64,000 bases of DNA from Bradyrhizobium sp. U87765 SZCCT0048 (GCF_018131225.1 NZ_JAFCMM010000001.1:2418001-2482000), one strand, 5' to 3'; counted from the stretch's first letter, positions 9,451 through 18,953 are shown. The notes: generated by a model from the letters alone, not told the origin. A program made the numbers and translations.

Positions 9451-10773
9451 TCAGCGCTTGACGGCCTGCCAGCGGCAGAACGTAAAGACGAGGAAGGCGG
9501 CGATGAGCTCGATCGCGCCGACGACATAGAGACCCGAGGTGGCGCTGCCGGTCACGTCGGCGGAAATGCCGATGACATATGGCGCGACGAAGCCGGCGAG
9601 ATTGCCGATCGCATTGATGAGGGCGATCGCACCGGCCGCGGCCGTGCCCGCGAGCAACGCCTGCGGGATGGTCCAGAACACCGGGAACGCGGCCAGGATA
9701 CCGATCGCGGCGACGGTCAGCGCGACCAGCGCGGCGGTTCCGCCACTGCCGATCGATGCGCCGGTTGCCGCCAGCCCCACCGCGGCGACCAATGCCGCGA
9801 TCGCACAATGCAGCCGCCGTTCTCCCGTTCGATCGGAGTGCGCGCCGTTCCATACCATCGCGATCGTGCCGGCGATGAACGGGATCGCCGCCAGCAGGCC
9901 GATATGCAGCGCATTGGTGACGCCCGTCTCCTTGATGATCGACGGCGTCCAGAACGCGATCGTGGCGTTGCCGCTGACGATGCCGAAATAGATCAGGGCG
10001 CACAGCCAGACGCGCCAGTCGGCGAGCGCGGCCTTGAAGCTGGATTCGGTCACCACCGCCGCCGCGTCCGCCGCAAGATCGCGCTCGATCGCCTGTGCCT
10101 CCTGCGAACTGAGCCAGCTCGCCTCGCGCGGGCGGTCCGGCAGCCACAGGATGACCGCGATACCAGCAAGCACAGACGGAATGCCCTCCAGGATGAACAG
10201 CCACTGCCAGCTCGACAGGTTGGCGACGCCGCCCATGCTGCTCATGATCAGGCCGGCGATCGGACCGCCGACAATGCCGGCGATGGCGAACGAGGTCATG
10301 AACAGGCCGTTGATACGGGCACGCCGCGCCGCCGGAAACCAGTAGGTCAGGTAAAGTACGACGCCGGGAAAGAACCCCGCCTCGAACATGCCGAGCGTGA
10401 AGCGCAGCACATAGAACCAGAACTCGGTCTTGACGAAGGCCATCGCCGCGCAGTTCAGCCCCCAGAGGATGGTAATGCGGGCGAGCGTCTTGCGGGCGCC
10501 GATCTTCTCCAGCAACAGGTTGCTCGGCACCTCGAACAGGAAATAGCTGAGAAAGAAGATGCCGGCGCCGAAGCCGTAGGCGGCCTCGCTGAGTTTGAGA
10601 TCGCTGAGCATGGTCAGCTTGGCGAAGCCGACATTGACGCGGTCGATCCACGCCAGGATGAACAGGAAGACCAAGGCCGGGATCAACCGGGCGGCGGCCT
10701 TGGCATAGGCCGCGGCGGCCACCGGCGTGGCACCGCCCCCAGCGACGTCAGGATTATCAACAACTTGAGCCAT
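9451..10773 (-). CDS. MFS transporter, anion:cation symporter (ACS) type
   Basis: A 440-residue, twelve-helix major facilitator. The N-terminal half has the ACS-type FILAWIDRVNVGFAKL in helix 1 and the FEVPSNLLLEKIGARK motif after helix 2, as in phthalate, tartrate and glucarate permeases. I chose the ATG at 10773 (MAQVVDNPD) because GGAGAG sits 7 bp upstream; a start 24 bp earlier is also open. The gene is divergent from a GntR regulator across a 98-bp gap containing a perfect palindrome. It probably imports the organic anion or amide metabolised by the DUF2848 protein and amidase. Confidence 0.9.
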   Translation of the reverse strand: MAQVVDNPDVAGGGATPVAAAAYAKAAARLIPALVFLFILAWIDRVNVGFAKLTMLSDLKLSEAAYGFGAGIFFLSYFLFEVPSNLLLEKIGARKTLARITILWGLNCAAMAFVKTEFWFYVLRFTLGMFEAGFFPGVVLYLTYWFPAARRARINGLFMTSFAIAGIVGGPIAGLIMSSMGGVANLSSWQWLFILEGIPSVLAGIAVILWLPDRPREASWLSSQEAQAIERDLAADAAAVVTESSFKAALADWRVWLCALIYFGIVSGNATIAFWTPSIIKETGVTNALHIGLLAAIPFIAGTIAMVWNGAHSDRTGERRLHCAIAALVAAVGLAATGASIGSGGTAALVALTVAAIGILAAFPVFWTIPQALLAGTAAAGAIALINAIGNLAGFVAPYVIGISADVTGSATSGLYVVGAIELIAAFLVFTFCRWQAVKR

Positions 10774-10819
10774 GTCGCGCTCTCCGCTGGGCCACATCGG
10801 GCCGCCTCGTCATCCCGGC

Positions 10820-10833
10820 AGTGATATATCACT
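10820..10833. promoter_or_regulatory. Palindromic operator candidate between MFS and GntR genes
   Basis: AGTGATATATCACT is a perfect 14-bp palindrome in the 98-bp divergent promoter region. GntR/FadR-subfamily sites are short palindromes of this kind, so it is a reasonable operator for the adjacent regulator, controlling both itself and the MFS-DUF2848-amidase unit. Confidence 0.6.
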
Positions 10834-10871
10834 ACAATATCTGAGATCTTTTTGAAGCGAAAATAAAAGCC

Positions 10872-11684
10872 ATGTATCAAGGTGCGATGCACAAAAGGCC
10901 AGCAGCCGAATCGTCCCCGAAAGCCGCCGCCCGCAGTTCCCGCGGAACGGCCGGCAAGACGCCTGCGCCCAAAGCGTCTGCGGCCAAAGCGCCTGCGACC
11001 AAGACCAAGCCGCGCGTGCCGTTCAGCGGACGGACCGATCTCTCCGCCGCCGCGCGACGGCCCAACCAGGCCGAGATCGCCTATGAACGCCTCAAGGCCG
11101 CGATCGTGACGCTTGTGATCGCGCCCAATACGCCGCTCAACGAGGCGATGATCTGCGACGAACTGCGCCTCGGCCGCACCCCGGTCCATCAGGCATGCCA
11201 TCGTCTCGCACTCGAAGGCCTCGTGCAGATCGTCCCGCGCAAGGGCATGCTGGTGCCGCCGCTGTCGATGGACGACTTCCTCGACCTCGTCGGCGCCCGG
11301 CGCGTCAACGAGCCGGCCTGCGCCGCCCTCGCCGCCGAACGCATGACAGACGACGAGATCAGGGCGCTTGCCGCCATCGTCTCCGACAGCCGCCGCCTGC
11401 CACGCGACGATCTCGGCGCGCTGATCGCCCTCGATCAGCGCTTCCACGAAGGCATCGCGGCGGGCGCCCGCAATCGCGTGTTCGCCGGCATCGTCAAAAA
11501 TCTCAACGATCGCTCAGCGCGATTCTGGGCGCTGTCGCTCAGCAACGAGACGCACCGCGCCGAGACCATCGAGGAGCACGAACGCATCGTCGCGGCGCTC
11601 AGGAAGCGCGACACCGATCGCGCGGCGCAGGCGATGCGCGACCATATCGATTCCTTCGCGCGGACGTTCAGTCAGCTCGCCTGA
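10872..11684 (+). CDS. GntR family transcriptional regulator (FadR subfamily, FCD domain)
   Basis: A 270-residue DNA-binding regulator. An unusual Ala/Lys/Pro-rich N-terminal tail of about 55 residues (repeated KAPA/KASA-type units) precedes the winged helix. The winged helix (about residues 65-135) has LGRTPVHQACHRLALEGLV as the recognition region. The C-terminal FCD ligand domain is all-helical with acidic and His metal-binding positions, for example DQRFHEGIAAGARN and EHERIVAALRKRD. It is divergent from the MFS gene and probably represses it until an organic acid or amide ligand binds. A second possible start is the ATG at 10887. Confidence 0.9.
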   Translation: MYQGAMHKRPAAESSPKAAARSSRGTAGKTPAPKASAAKAPATKTKPRVPFSGRTDLSAAARRPNQAEIAYERLKAAIVTLVIAPNTPLNEAMICDELRLGRTPVHQACHRLALEGLVQIVPRKGMLVPPLSMDDFLDLVGARRVNEPACAALAAERMTDDEIRALAAIVSDSRRLPRDDLGALIALDQRFHEGIAAGARNRVFAGIVKNLNDRSARFWALSLSNETHRAETIEEHERIVAALRKRDTDRAAQAMRDHIDSFARTFSQLA

Positions 11685-11709
11685 CGGCTCCTGCACCACC
11701 GTCCGGCGG

Positions 11710-12003
11710 TCAGGGCAGCGTATGCACGATCACCGGGCCCGCCGTGGCGCTGGCTGGCCCCGCCAGCAGCGGAGCGAGATTCTGCTCGACCCACGCCAGC
11801 CCGCGGCGGTTGGATTCCTCGGCGCCGGCATGGTTGTTGAACAGGCTGATCGCCGTCACGGTGTCGTCCGGCGCATAGACCACGTAGTAGCCCATGAAGC
11901 CCTCGACATCGCTGACAATGGGAATGGCGCCTTCCTTGATCCGGCGGGCCAGTTCCTCGGCTGTGCCCGCACGCGCCTTAGCTTGACGGATTGCCGCGTA
12001 CAT
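11710..12003 (-). CDS. Small ABM-like (antibiotic biosynthesis monooxygenase fold) protein
   Basis: A 97-residue protein whose start (MYAAIRQAKARAG) is fixed by a clear GGAGG 6 bp before the ATG at 12003; a longer frame to 12099 lacks such a site. The pattern YAAIRQ...EGFMGYYVVYAPDDTVTAISLFNNHAGAEES resembles dimeric alpha-beta barrel proteins of the ABM/DabB superfamily. It is convergent with the GntR gene (25-bp gap). Its role is unknown; such proteins may bind haem or quinones or have no catalysis. Confidence 0.75.
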   Translation of the reverse strand: MYAAIRQAKARAGTAEELARRIKEGAIPIVSDVEGFMGYYVVYAPDDTVTAISLFNNHAGAEESNRRGLAWVEQNLAPLLAGPASATAGPVIVHTLP

Positions 12004-12177
12004 CGGTTCCTCCCGATCGGCAGGCTGCCCGAAATCGTCATCGCTGCGCACGCCGCCGTCGCGAGATCGGCCAGACATATCAACAAGACGCATCGGCATG
12101 CGAGACCGGCAAAGCGCAGCGCAACAGCCTGATCGCCGTATGCCGATCCTATGCCATTGCGCGTCGCGACGCCACGG

Positions 12178-14469
12178 CTACTCGCCGTCGCGCAGCCGCC
12201 GATAGACGGCGCCGAGGACGTTGGAGTAGTCGTCGGTCCAGACGCGCTGATGATCGGCCGGCTCGGTCAGCACCCAGGAACTGCTCGCGGCGAGCGTGCC
12301 GACATCGGCTTCCTCGCGCGCGGAAACCACGACATTGGTAGAGAAGATGTAGTCGTTGTCGCGACCGGAATCCTCGCTGAAAACCCAGCTTTTCATGTCG
12401 TTTTCGTCGGCAATGCCGACCACGACGCTGGCCAGTTCGAGGTGGCGATTGGAGACATGCATGACCACCGCGCCCTGCGGTGCGAGCTTGTCCTTGTAGA
12501 TCGCCATCGCTTCCTCGGTGGCGAGATGGATCGGAATCGCATCGGACGAATAGGCATCGACGATGATCAGGTCATAGATCCCGTCGGGCTGCTTCGCGAA
12601 CGTCAGACGCGCGTCGCCCATCACTGGCTGGAGATCGGGCATGCATGACTTGATGAAGGAGAACTTGGAGGGATCCCGCGCGGTATCGACCATGGTCTGA
12701 TCGATCTCGAAGAACGTCCAGCTCTCTCCCGGCAGTGCGGCGCATGTCAGGGTTCCGGCGCCGAGACCGATCACGGCGACGCGCAGCGGCGCGCCCTTTC
12801 GGGTGCGGAGCGCCTGGATCGCCTGCCCGATGCCGCCATCCTTGTGATAGTACGAGATCGGCTCGGGCCGGCCGGTCACCGGGCTGCCGTCGTCGTTGAG
12901 AACTTTCTGCGCGCCATGGATCGTGGTGCCGTGCATCAGCACATGGTACTGGCCATTGGGCGTCTCGACGATCTTGTGCACCCCGAAGAAGCTGCGCACC
13001 GTCTCCACGCGTCCGTCATCCGACGGATAGACGCGGATCAGGACCAGCGCGAGCGCCGCCACTGCGGCGAGCTTCCAGCGATCGGCATGCAATGCCGCCG
13101 CCATCACCACGCCGATGACCGCCGTCACCGAGGCGAGCGCGATGCGGTTCTCTTCCAGCCAGCTCGCAAGAGGCATTCTGCCATAGGCCGGCGCGATCAG
13201 CGCGACCGCCAGCAGCGCGATCATGATCCATAGCCAGGGGGTCCAGCGCGCCCAGCGCTCCTCCTCGACCGGCCGGCAGAGCACTGCCAGCACCAGCAGG
13301 ATCGGATATTCGGCGATCCAGGAGAACGTGTAGGGGGCGATCAGCCCGGCGAACAGGCCGCCGACCATGCCGCCGAACGACAGCGCCACATAGAAGCCGG
13401 TGAGATCGCTGGCTGGCGGACGGGTGCGGGCCAGCTCGCCATGACAGGCCATCGCGATGATGAAGAAGCAGAGCTGGTGGCCGCCGAGTGTCAGCAGGAG
13501 GTTCTGCTCGCCGCCGAACGCCAGCAGGACGATGACGCCGGCGATCGCCAGCGGCTGCAGCATCAACATCCAGTGATGCGGCAACCACGGCCGCGACTGG
13601 AAGACCAGCACCCAGGTCAGCAGATAGAGCGACAGCGGCAGCACCCACAACAATGGCGCGGCTGCAACGTCCGTCGAGATATGAGCCGTCACCGCAATCA
13701 GGAGTCCCGAGGGCACCGCGGCGAGAAAGATCCAGCGCAGCCGCGCCGGCCATCCCGGGGATACCGCTGATACCTTCTCCACCGTCGTCAAAGCGGTCGC
13801 CTGCGCCGGCGAGCGCCACAGCAGCACGCCGCAGCCTGCGATCAGGACGATCAGCAGGCCATAGCCGGAGGTCCACAGGAGATTTTGGGTGCGCAGCGTA
13901 AACAGCGGCTCCAGCAGCAGCGGATACGACAATAGCGCCAGAAAACTGCCGATGTTGGACGACGCATACAGGAAGTAGGGATCGGCGCCATCCGGATGAC
14001 CGGTGCGCACGAACCAGGCCTGCAGCATCGGATTGTTGGCCGCGAGCGCAAAGAACGGCAGTCCGATCGATACGATGAACAGCCCAAGCAGCCACAGCGC
14101 ATAGCCGCTCGACGGCGGCGTCGACCAGCCGGCCGCAATCGACAACGGCAGCATCAACAGCGCAACCACCAGCAGCGCCAGATGCACCACCACCGGCACC
14201 ATGCGATTGCGCACCTTCATCAGGAGATGGGCGTAGGCATAACCCGCGAGCAGCAGCGACTGGAAGAACACCATCGCCACCGACCACACTGCCGGCGAAC
14301 CGCCGAGGCGCGGCAACACCATCTTGGCGAACAGCGGCTGCACCGAGAACAACAGCAGCGCACTGACGAAAATCGCGACGGTGTAAACGACCAGGACGAG
14401 CGTCCGCCGGCCGGCGGGCATCACCTCAGGCACGGAGCCGTGGTCAGCGGACGTATCGAGCACGGTCAT
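12178..14469 (-). CDS. Membrane-anchored spermidine-synthase-like protein
   Basis: A 763-residue fusion. The first ~450 residues are a multi-helix membrane region starting VLVVYTVAIFVSALLLFSVQ, like the MFS-like part of fused transporter/aminopropyltransferase proteins. The C-terminal ~270 residues form a Rossmann methyltransferase-like domain of the spermidine synthase family, with VIGLGAGTLTCAAL, FFEIDQTMVDTARD, MGDARLTFA and LIIVDAYSSDAIPIHLATEE. The DAYSSDAIP segment takes the place of the catalytic GGGDGG/D-x-TDP-type loops of true spermidine synthases. Aminopropyl transfer is therefore uncertain. The membrane half suggests action at the inner membrane. It has no operon partner. Confidence 0.85.
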   Translation of the reverse strand: MTVLDTSADHGSVPEVMPAGRRTLVLVVYTVAIFVSALLLFSVQPLFAKMVLPRLGGSPAVWSVAMVFFQSLLLAGYAYAHLLMKVRNRMVPVVVHLALLVVALLMLPLSIAAGWSTPPSSGYALWLLGLFIVSIGLPFFALAANNPMLQAWFVRTGHPDGADPYFLYASSNIGSFLALLSYPLLLEPLFTLRTQNLLWTSGYGLLIVLIAGCGVLLWRSPAQATALTTVEKVSAVSPGWPARLRWIFLAAVPSGLLIAVTAHISTDVAAAPLLWVLPLSLYLLTWVLVFQSRPWLPHHWMLMLQPLAIAGVIVLLAFGGEQNLLLTLGGHQLCFFIIAMACHGELARTRPPASDLTGFYVALSFGGMVGGLFAGLIAPYTFSWIAEYPILLVLAVLCRPVEEERWARWTPWLWIMIALLAVALIAPAYGRMPLASWLEENRIALASVTAVIGVVMAAALHADRWKLAAVAALALVLIRVYPSDDGRVETVRSFFGVHKIVETPNGQYHVLMHGTTIHGAQKVLNDDGSPVTGRPEPISYYHKDGGIGQAIQALRTRKGAPLRVAVIGLGAGTLTCAALPGESWTFFEIDQTMVDTARDPSKFSFIKSCMPDLQPVMGDARLTFAKQPDGIYDLIIVDAYSSDAIPIHLATEEAMAIYKDKLAPQGAVVMHVSNRHLELASVVVGIADENDMKSWVFSEDSGRDNDYIFSTNVVVSAREEADVGTLAASSSWVLTEPADHQRVWTDDYSNVLGAVYRRLRDGE

Positions 14470-15189
14470 GCAGGCTCCGGAGGGGGATCGAAAGGCGGCG
14501 GGATTGGATCACAGGAGATGCGGCCGGGCAACACGCGGCACCGCTGGCCAATCCGGATGTGATCAATGGCCTCATCACGATGACGTTCCCTTTCCAACCC
14601 GCCTTCGCAGGGCGCCATGTCATGAAGCTGTGATCCAGATAAAGGGCCTGGCCATCCACGGCTCTTCCGCTCATCCTGTTTCCAGCGGCAACTGGCGCAA
14701 GGCCGCGATCAGGGCCGCGGCGATCGATGCGTGGCAGCTGCGACCAGACGCCGGCGACATGCAGGTGAGGAGCGCCGCAACGAGCCAATCCGCCGGGCAT
14801 TCCGGCACTTCTCGCTCGGCCGGAGCCGCAGCAGAGGCACCAGCGCGGCCTTCGCCGTTCGCCGGGAAAACAACAACCGGGGCCATCGTCGCCTCACCCC
14901 ACAGCCAGGCAAAGGACGATCGCCTCCACGGACGCCGCAACGCCGATGAATCCAGCCAACAATCTCATGGCATGCCCCCGCTGCCGGCCGACGCCCCGTC
15001 GACCTCCATCGCCCGGAGGTAGCCGGACCGGACTGAAGCCGTCCTGAAGCCACCGTTCAAACCCCGTTCATCTGAATATCCGGCAACCATTGCCCGCCGT
15101 GAGGCGGGGGACTATTGATGCGGATGCCGTCGCCCGACCGCCGCCGGTCGTGGCGGGCCACGGACCGATCGGCCGAGGACATCGCACGC
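14470..15189. other. 720-bp gap with no confidently supported gene
   Basis: This stretch separates the divergent spermidine-synthase-like and FAD-oxidoreductase genes. Several short frames exist on both strands. Two minus-strand ones would overlap by ATGA: a 70-residue frame beginning MAPVVVFPANGE (about 14883 down to 14671) and a 76-residue frame beginning MSGRAVDGQ. A 24-codon hydrophobic frame (MRLLAGFIGVAASVEAIVL) begins near 14968. None has a recognisable family or strong ribosome site, so none is called. The two promoters of the flanking genes presumably lie here. Confidence 0.4.
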
Positions 15190-16794
15190 ATGCCGGACTA
15201 CGACGTCGTCATCATCGGTGCGGGACACAACGGCCTGACCTGCGCCGCCTATTGCGCGATGAACGGGCTGCGCGTGAAGGTGGTCGAACGCCGCAGGGTG
15301 GTCGGCGGCGCCGCGGTCACCGAGGAATTCCACCCCGGCTTTCGCAACTCGGTGGCGTCCTACACCGTCAGCCTGCTCAATCCCAAGGTCATTGCCGATC
15401 TGCGCCTGCACTACCACGGCCTGCGCATCGTCGAACGACGCGCCCAGAATTTTCTGCCCGCTTCCGACGGCAGCTATCTGCTGACCGGGGACGGCCGCAC
15501 CCACCAGTCGGTGGCGCGACTGAGCGCGCACGACGCCGGACGGATCGACGCGTTCAGCGACGAGCTCGCAGGAATTGCCGATGTGCTCAGGCAGTTCGTG
15601 CTGCGTGCGCCGCCGAACCTCGTCGAAGGTTTCGGCGTGACCGCCATCCGCGAAGGCCTCAATGCGCTCGGCACCGCCGGCATTCTCGGCAAGCTGTCGC
15701 TGGACATGAAGCGCGTTCTGCTCGACCTGTTCACTCGCTCGGCGGGCGACGTCCTCGACGACTGGTTCGAGAGCGATCTCGTCAAGGCGCTGTACGGTTT
15801 CGACGCCATCGTCGGCAACTATGCCAGCCCTTACGCCGCCGGCTCCGCCTATGTGATGCTGCATCACGCCTTCGGCGAGGTGAACGGCCGCAAGGGCGTG
15901 TGGGGCCATGCCATCGGCGGCATGGGCGCGATCACCACCGCGCTCGCAGCCGCCGCCCGCGCCCACGGCGCCGAGATCGAAACCGGCGCGCCGGTGCGCG
16001 AGGTGATCGTCGAGAACAGCCGTGCCGCCGGTGTCGTCCTGGAAGGCGGCGAAACGTTGCGCGCCCGCTATGTCGCTGCCAACGTCAATCCGAAGCTGCT
16101 CTATACAGGCCTCATGCCGGCGGACGCCCTGCCGGCGGACTTCCTGCGGCGGATGCAGGCCTGGCGCTGTGGCTCGGGCACCTTCCGCATGAACGTGGCG
16201 CTGTCCGCCCTGCCGTCGTTCAAGGCACTGCCAGGCACAGGAGATCATCTCACCGCCGGCATCATTATTGCCCCGAGCCTCGCCTACATGGACCGCGCCT
16301 ATCTCGATGCGCGCCAGCTCGGCTGGAGCCGCGAGCCGGTGGTCGAGATGCTGATCCCCTCGACACTCGACGACAGTCTCGCCCCCAAAGATGCCCATGT
16401 CGCCAGCCTGTTCTGCCAGCATGTCGCGCCGCAGCTGCCAGACGGCACATCCTGGGACGACCGTCGCGACGAGGTCGCCGACCTGATGATCGCGACGGTG
16501 GACCGTCATGCTCCCGGGTTCGCGCGCAGCGTCATCGCCCGCCAGGTACTGACGCCACTCGACCTCGAACGCGACTTTGGCCTGATCGGCGGCGACATCT
16601 TTCACGGCGCACTGACGCTCAACCAGCTGTTCTCCGCCCGACCGATGCTCGGCCATGCCGACTACCGCGGCCCGCTGCGAGGCCTCTATCATTGCGGCGC
16701 CGGCGCCCATCCCGGCGGCGGCGTCACCGGCGCGCCGGGACACAATGCGGCGCGCGCGATCCTCAGCGATCACCGCGCCCTGTTCACCCGCTGA
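15190..16794 (+). CDS. FAD-dependent oxidoreductase, PYRROXD2/phytoene-desaturase-like
   Basis: A flavoprotein of 534 residues from the ATG at 15190 (MPDYDVVIIGAG), preceded by GAGGA 9 bp upstream; the frame is open back to 15115. The FAD-binding Rossmann motif VVIIGAGHNGLTCAAYCA is followed by VKVVERRRVVGGAAVTEEFHPG, as in phytoene dehydrogenase-type enzymes. The C-terminal FAD motif GLYHCGAGAHPGGGVTGAPG marks the PYRROXD2 group. No carotenoid genes are near, so a carotenoid role is not supported and the substrate is unknown. It is convergent with a small membrane protein gene (10-bp gap). Confidence 0.88.
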   Translation: MPDYDVVIIGAGHNGLTCAAYCAMNGLRVKVVERRRVVGGAAVTEEFHPGFRNSVASYTVSLLNPKVIADLRLHYHGLRIVERRAQNFLPASDGSYLLTGDGRTHQSVARLSAHDAGRIDAFSDELAGIADVLRQFVLRAPPNLVEGFGVTAIREGLNALGTAGILGKLSLDMKRVLLDLFTRSAGDVLDDWFESDLVKALYGFDAIVGNYASPYAAGSAYVMLHHAFGEVNGRKGVWGHAIGGMGAITTALAAAARAHGAEIETGAPVREVIVENSRAAGVVLEGGETLRARYVAANVNPKLLYTGLMPADALPADFLRRMQAWRCGSGTFRMNVALSALPSFKALPGTGDHLTAGIIIAPSLAYMDRAYLDARQLGWSREPVVEMLIPSTLDDSLAPKDAHVASLFCQHVAPQLPDGTSWDDRRDEVADLMIATVDRHAPGFARSVIARQVLTPLDLERDFGLIGGDIFHGALTLNQLFSARPMLGHADYRGPLRGLYHCGAGAHPGGGVTGAPGHNAARAILSDHRALFTR

Positions 16795-16804
16795 AGTCCG
16801 CGAC

Positions 16805-17092
16805 CTACTCCGGCGCAGCACCAACCGGCGGTCCACCGGTCGGGCGGTGCAGGAATGTCAGCGACAGGAACGCGCCGATCCATGACCCAGCAGCGGCGAA
16901 CGCCACATAGGCCCAGTTTTCGGTGTAGCTGATCACCGCGAACGACGACAGCAGATACCAGATGCTGCTCCAGGTCGCCGCCGGCAAACGCCGCCGCGCC
17001 ACCACGGCGGAAGTGAACATCACATAGACCGCGTCGGTCGCGGCGGTCGCGACCACCACGCCTGCGGCAATCATGGGATCGATGGTCGGCAT
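16805..17092 (-). CDS. Small integral membrane protein, unknown function
   Basis: A 95-residue protein starting MPTIDPMIAAG, with GGGGGAAAG before the ATG at 17092. Three membrane helices are evident: around MIAAGVVVATAATDAVYVMF, around SSIWYLLSSFAVISY and around WAYVAFAAAGSWIGAFLSL. Proteins of this appearance are common in Bradyrhizobium relatives, to my recollection, without a known function. It stands alone between the convergent FAD oxidoreductase and the phosphatase-family gene. Confidence 0.75.
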   Translation of the reverse strand: MPTIDPMIAAGVVVATAATDAVYVMFTSAVVARRRLPAATWSSIWYLLSSFAVISYTENWAYVAFAAAGSWIGAFLSLTFLHRPTGGPPVGAAPE

Positions 17093-17307
17093 GGCTTTCC
17101 CCCTGTGGTTCGGGCGGCGCGCCACCTGCCGGCGCTGGCCGGCCCCCGTCGGGGCCGCCCCAGCCTAGCCCGGAACGGCACGGGCATCATCAGCCTGATC
17201 GATCCACCACAGGCGCTGTGGGCGCATCTGCTCAACCTCGCGACGCCGCCGGTCCACCGCCATCTGCACGGCCGCATGCAGCCCGCGCCAGGAATAGCGG
17301 GCAGCGC

Positions 17308-18144
17308 CTAGTCAGCGAGTTCGATCAGCAGGGGCTGATGATCGGATGCGGCCGTCTCCCCATCGACCGCGACACGCCTGACGCGCGCTGCAAGATCCTC
17401 AGTGACGAAGATGAAATCGCGGCAATCAGGACCATCCCACAGCTCGCGATCATGAATCCCACAGGTCGGCGGCCGCGGCCCTTGCGGATGACAGATCAGC
17501 CAGGCGTCGCGATAGTTGTGGCCGCGGCGCCGCGCATCCTGCAGCAACGCATGCTGCGGATCGGACACGTCGAAATTGAAATCGCCACAGAGAAGGCTCG
17601 ACGCCGCGAGTGTCTGGCCGGCGTAGGGATCGTCGTGGCGCGACGAAGCCGCGCGCGGGCTGGTCGAGGCTTCCTCCTGCAGGTCGAGCAGCCGCAGGAT
17701 CTGGGCCTCGCGTTGCGCTGCGAAATGAAATTCGAGATGGGTGTTGACCACCCGAAGTGGACCGAACGCGGCCGCCACCGTCACAGCCAGCGCTTCACGG
17801 CGCATGCTGCGGCCATGGCCGGCTTGCGGCCAGGGCAACAGATGGTTCTCGACCTGCAGTACCGGCAGCCGCGACAGCGTCATGTTGCCGAACCGCCGCA
17901 CGCGGCCGTCGGCATCGATGGCCTCGACTGCCGGCCGAAACACCGGCCGATGGTGCGGCAGCAGCGCCGCCAGTACCGCGCTCTGGTCGACGCCGCCGTC
18001 GAGCCTGGTGAAACCGTCGGACACCTCCTGGAAGCAGTAGACGTCGGCGTCGCCGAGTGCCTGCGCGGTCGCGACGACGCGGTCGAGATCGACCACGCCG
18101 TCGCAGCCTTTCCCCCACTGGATGTTCCAGGTGATCAGGCGCAT
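17308..18144 (-). CDS. Endonuclease/exonuclease/phosphatase family protein
   Basis: A 278-residue metal-dependent phosphodiesterase of the DNase I-like fold. Motifs in order are ITWNIQWG (metal/Asn), CFQEVSD (metal Glu), VVNTHLEFH (catalytic His), LCGDFNFD (Asp/Asn) and the C-terminal SDHQPLLIEL (Asp-His). Its ATG overlaps the stop codon of the UgpE-like permease gene (TGATG), so it belongs to the importer operon. By inference it hydrolyses a phosphodiester or phosphate linked to the transported compound, for example a glycerophosphodiester, in the place a UgpQ glycerophosphodiesterase often occupies. No signal peptide is visible, so it should be cytoplasmic. Confidence 0.88.
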   Translation of the reverse strand: MRLITWNIQWGKGCDGVVDLDRVVATAQALGDADVYCFQEVSDGFTRLDGGVDQSAVLAALLPHHRPVFRPAVEAIDADGRVRRFGNMTLSRLPVLQVENHLLPWPQAGHGRSMRREALAVTVAAAFGPLRVVNTHLEFHFAAQREAQILRLLDLQEEASTSPRAASSRHDDPYAGQTLAASSLLCGDFNFDVSDPQHALLQDARRRGHNYRDAWLICHPQGPRPPTCGIHDRELWDGPDCRDFIFVTEDLAARVRRVAVDGETAASDHQPLLIELAD

Positions 18145-18953
18145 CAACGAATTCCCGCTCGCATGAACGATTGCACGAACTGCCGCTGGAACAGCAGGAA
18201 CGCCACGAGCAGCGGCGCCATGGTCATCACCGTGGCCGCATTGATGACCGACCAGTCGACGCCGGTTTCCGGCGCGCCGAATACCGCCAGCCCCACCGTC
18301 AGCGGCCGGCTCTCCACCGAATTGGTGACGATCAGCGGCCACAGGAAGTTGTTCCAGTGATAGCTCACCGAAACCAGCGCAAAGGCGATGTAGGTCGGCC
18401 GCGCCAATGGCACATAGACGCGCCACAGAATCTGCAGCGCGCCGGCGCCCTCGACGCGCGCGGCCTCGACCAGCTCCTGCGGCACACCTTTAAAGGTCTG
18501 GCGCAGCAGGAAGATCGCGAACGCGCTGGCGAGATACGGCAACGCGATCGCCGGGATCGTGTCGAGCAGCCCGAGCGCGCCGACGGCACGGTAGTTTTCG
18601 ACGATCAGCACGTCCGGCATGATCATCAGTTGCAGCAGCACCAGCGCGAAGGCGATGCCGCCGCCCTTGAAGGTGAACCGCGCAAACGCGTAGGCCGCCA
18701 GCGTCGACAGCACCAGTTGCCCGGCGAGCACCATGGTCACCAGCAGCAAGGTATTGAGATAGTAACGGCCGAACGGCGCCTGGTGCCAGGCGCGCGCGAA
18801 ATTCTCCAGCGTCCACGGCGCCGACAGGCTGAACGAGGTGGCGTAAGCCGCCGGATGCAGCGCGCTCCAGCAGGCATAGACGAGCGGCGCAAGCCACAGC
18901 AGCGCCAGCAGCCAGGCAGCGATCGCCTCGAGCGGATGGGTGCGGCCGATCAT
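18144..18953 (-). CDS. ABC transporter permease, UgpE/MalG-like
   Basis: A 269-residue inner-membrane permease of a carbohydrate/glycerol-phosphate-type (CUT1) importer. The start ATG at 18953 (MIGRTHPLEAIAAWL) overlaps the upstream permease stop codon as ATGA. The EAA loop is VPQELVEAARVEGAGALQI, with the characteristic LARPTYIAF after it. Downstream it overlaps the phosphatase-family gene. With the neighbouring UgpA-like, UgpB-like and UgpC-like genes it forms a complete importer. Confidence 0.92.
   Translation of the reverse strand: MIGRTHPLEAIAAWLLALLWLAPLVYACWSALHPAAYATSFSLSAPWTLENFARAWHQAPFGRYYLNTLLLVTMVLAGQLVLSTLAAYAFARFTFKGGGIAFALVLLQLMIMPDVLIVENYRAVGALGLLDTIPAIALPYLASAFAIFLLRQTFKGVPQELVEAARVEGAGALQILWRVYVPLARPTYIAFALVSVSYHWNNFLWPLIVTNSVESRPLTVGLAVFGAPETGVDWSVINAATVMTMAPLLVAFLLFQRQFVQSFMRAGIR

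Noticed and set aside
15090..16910. 606-codon plus-strand and 574-codon minus-strand ORFs
   Set aside because: Both overlap the FAD oxidoreductase, which has intact flavin motifs; the others are low-complexity Arg/Ala shadows.
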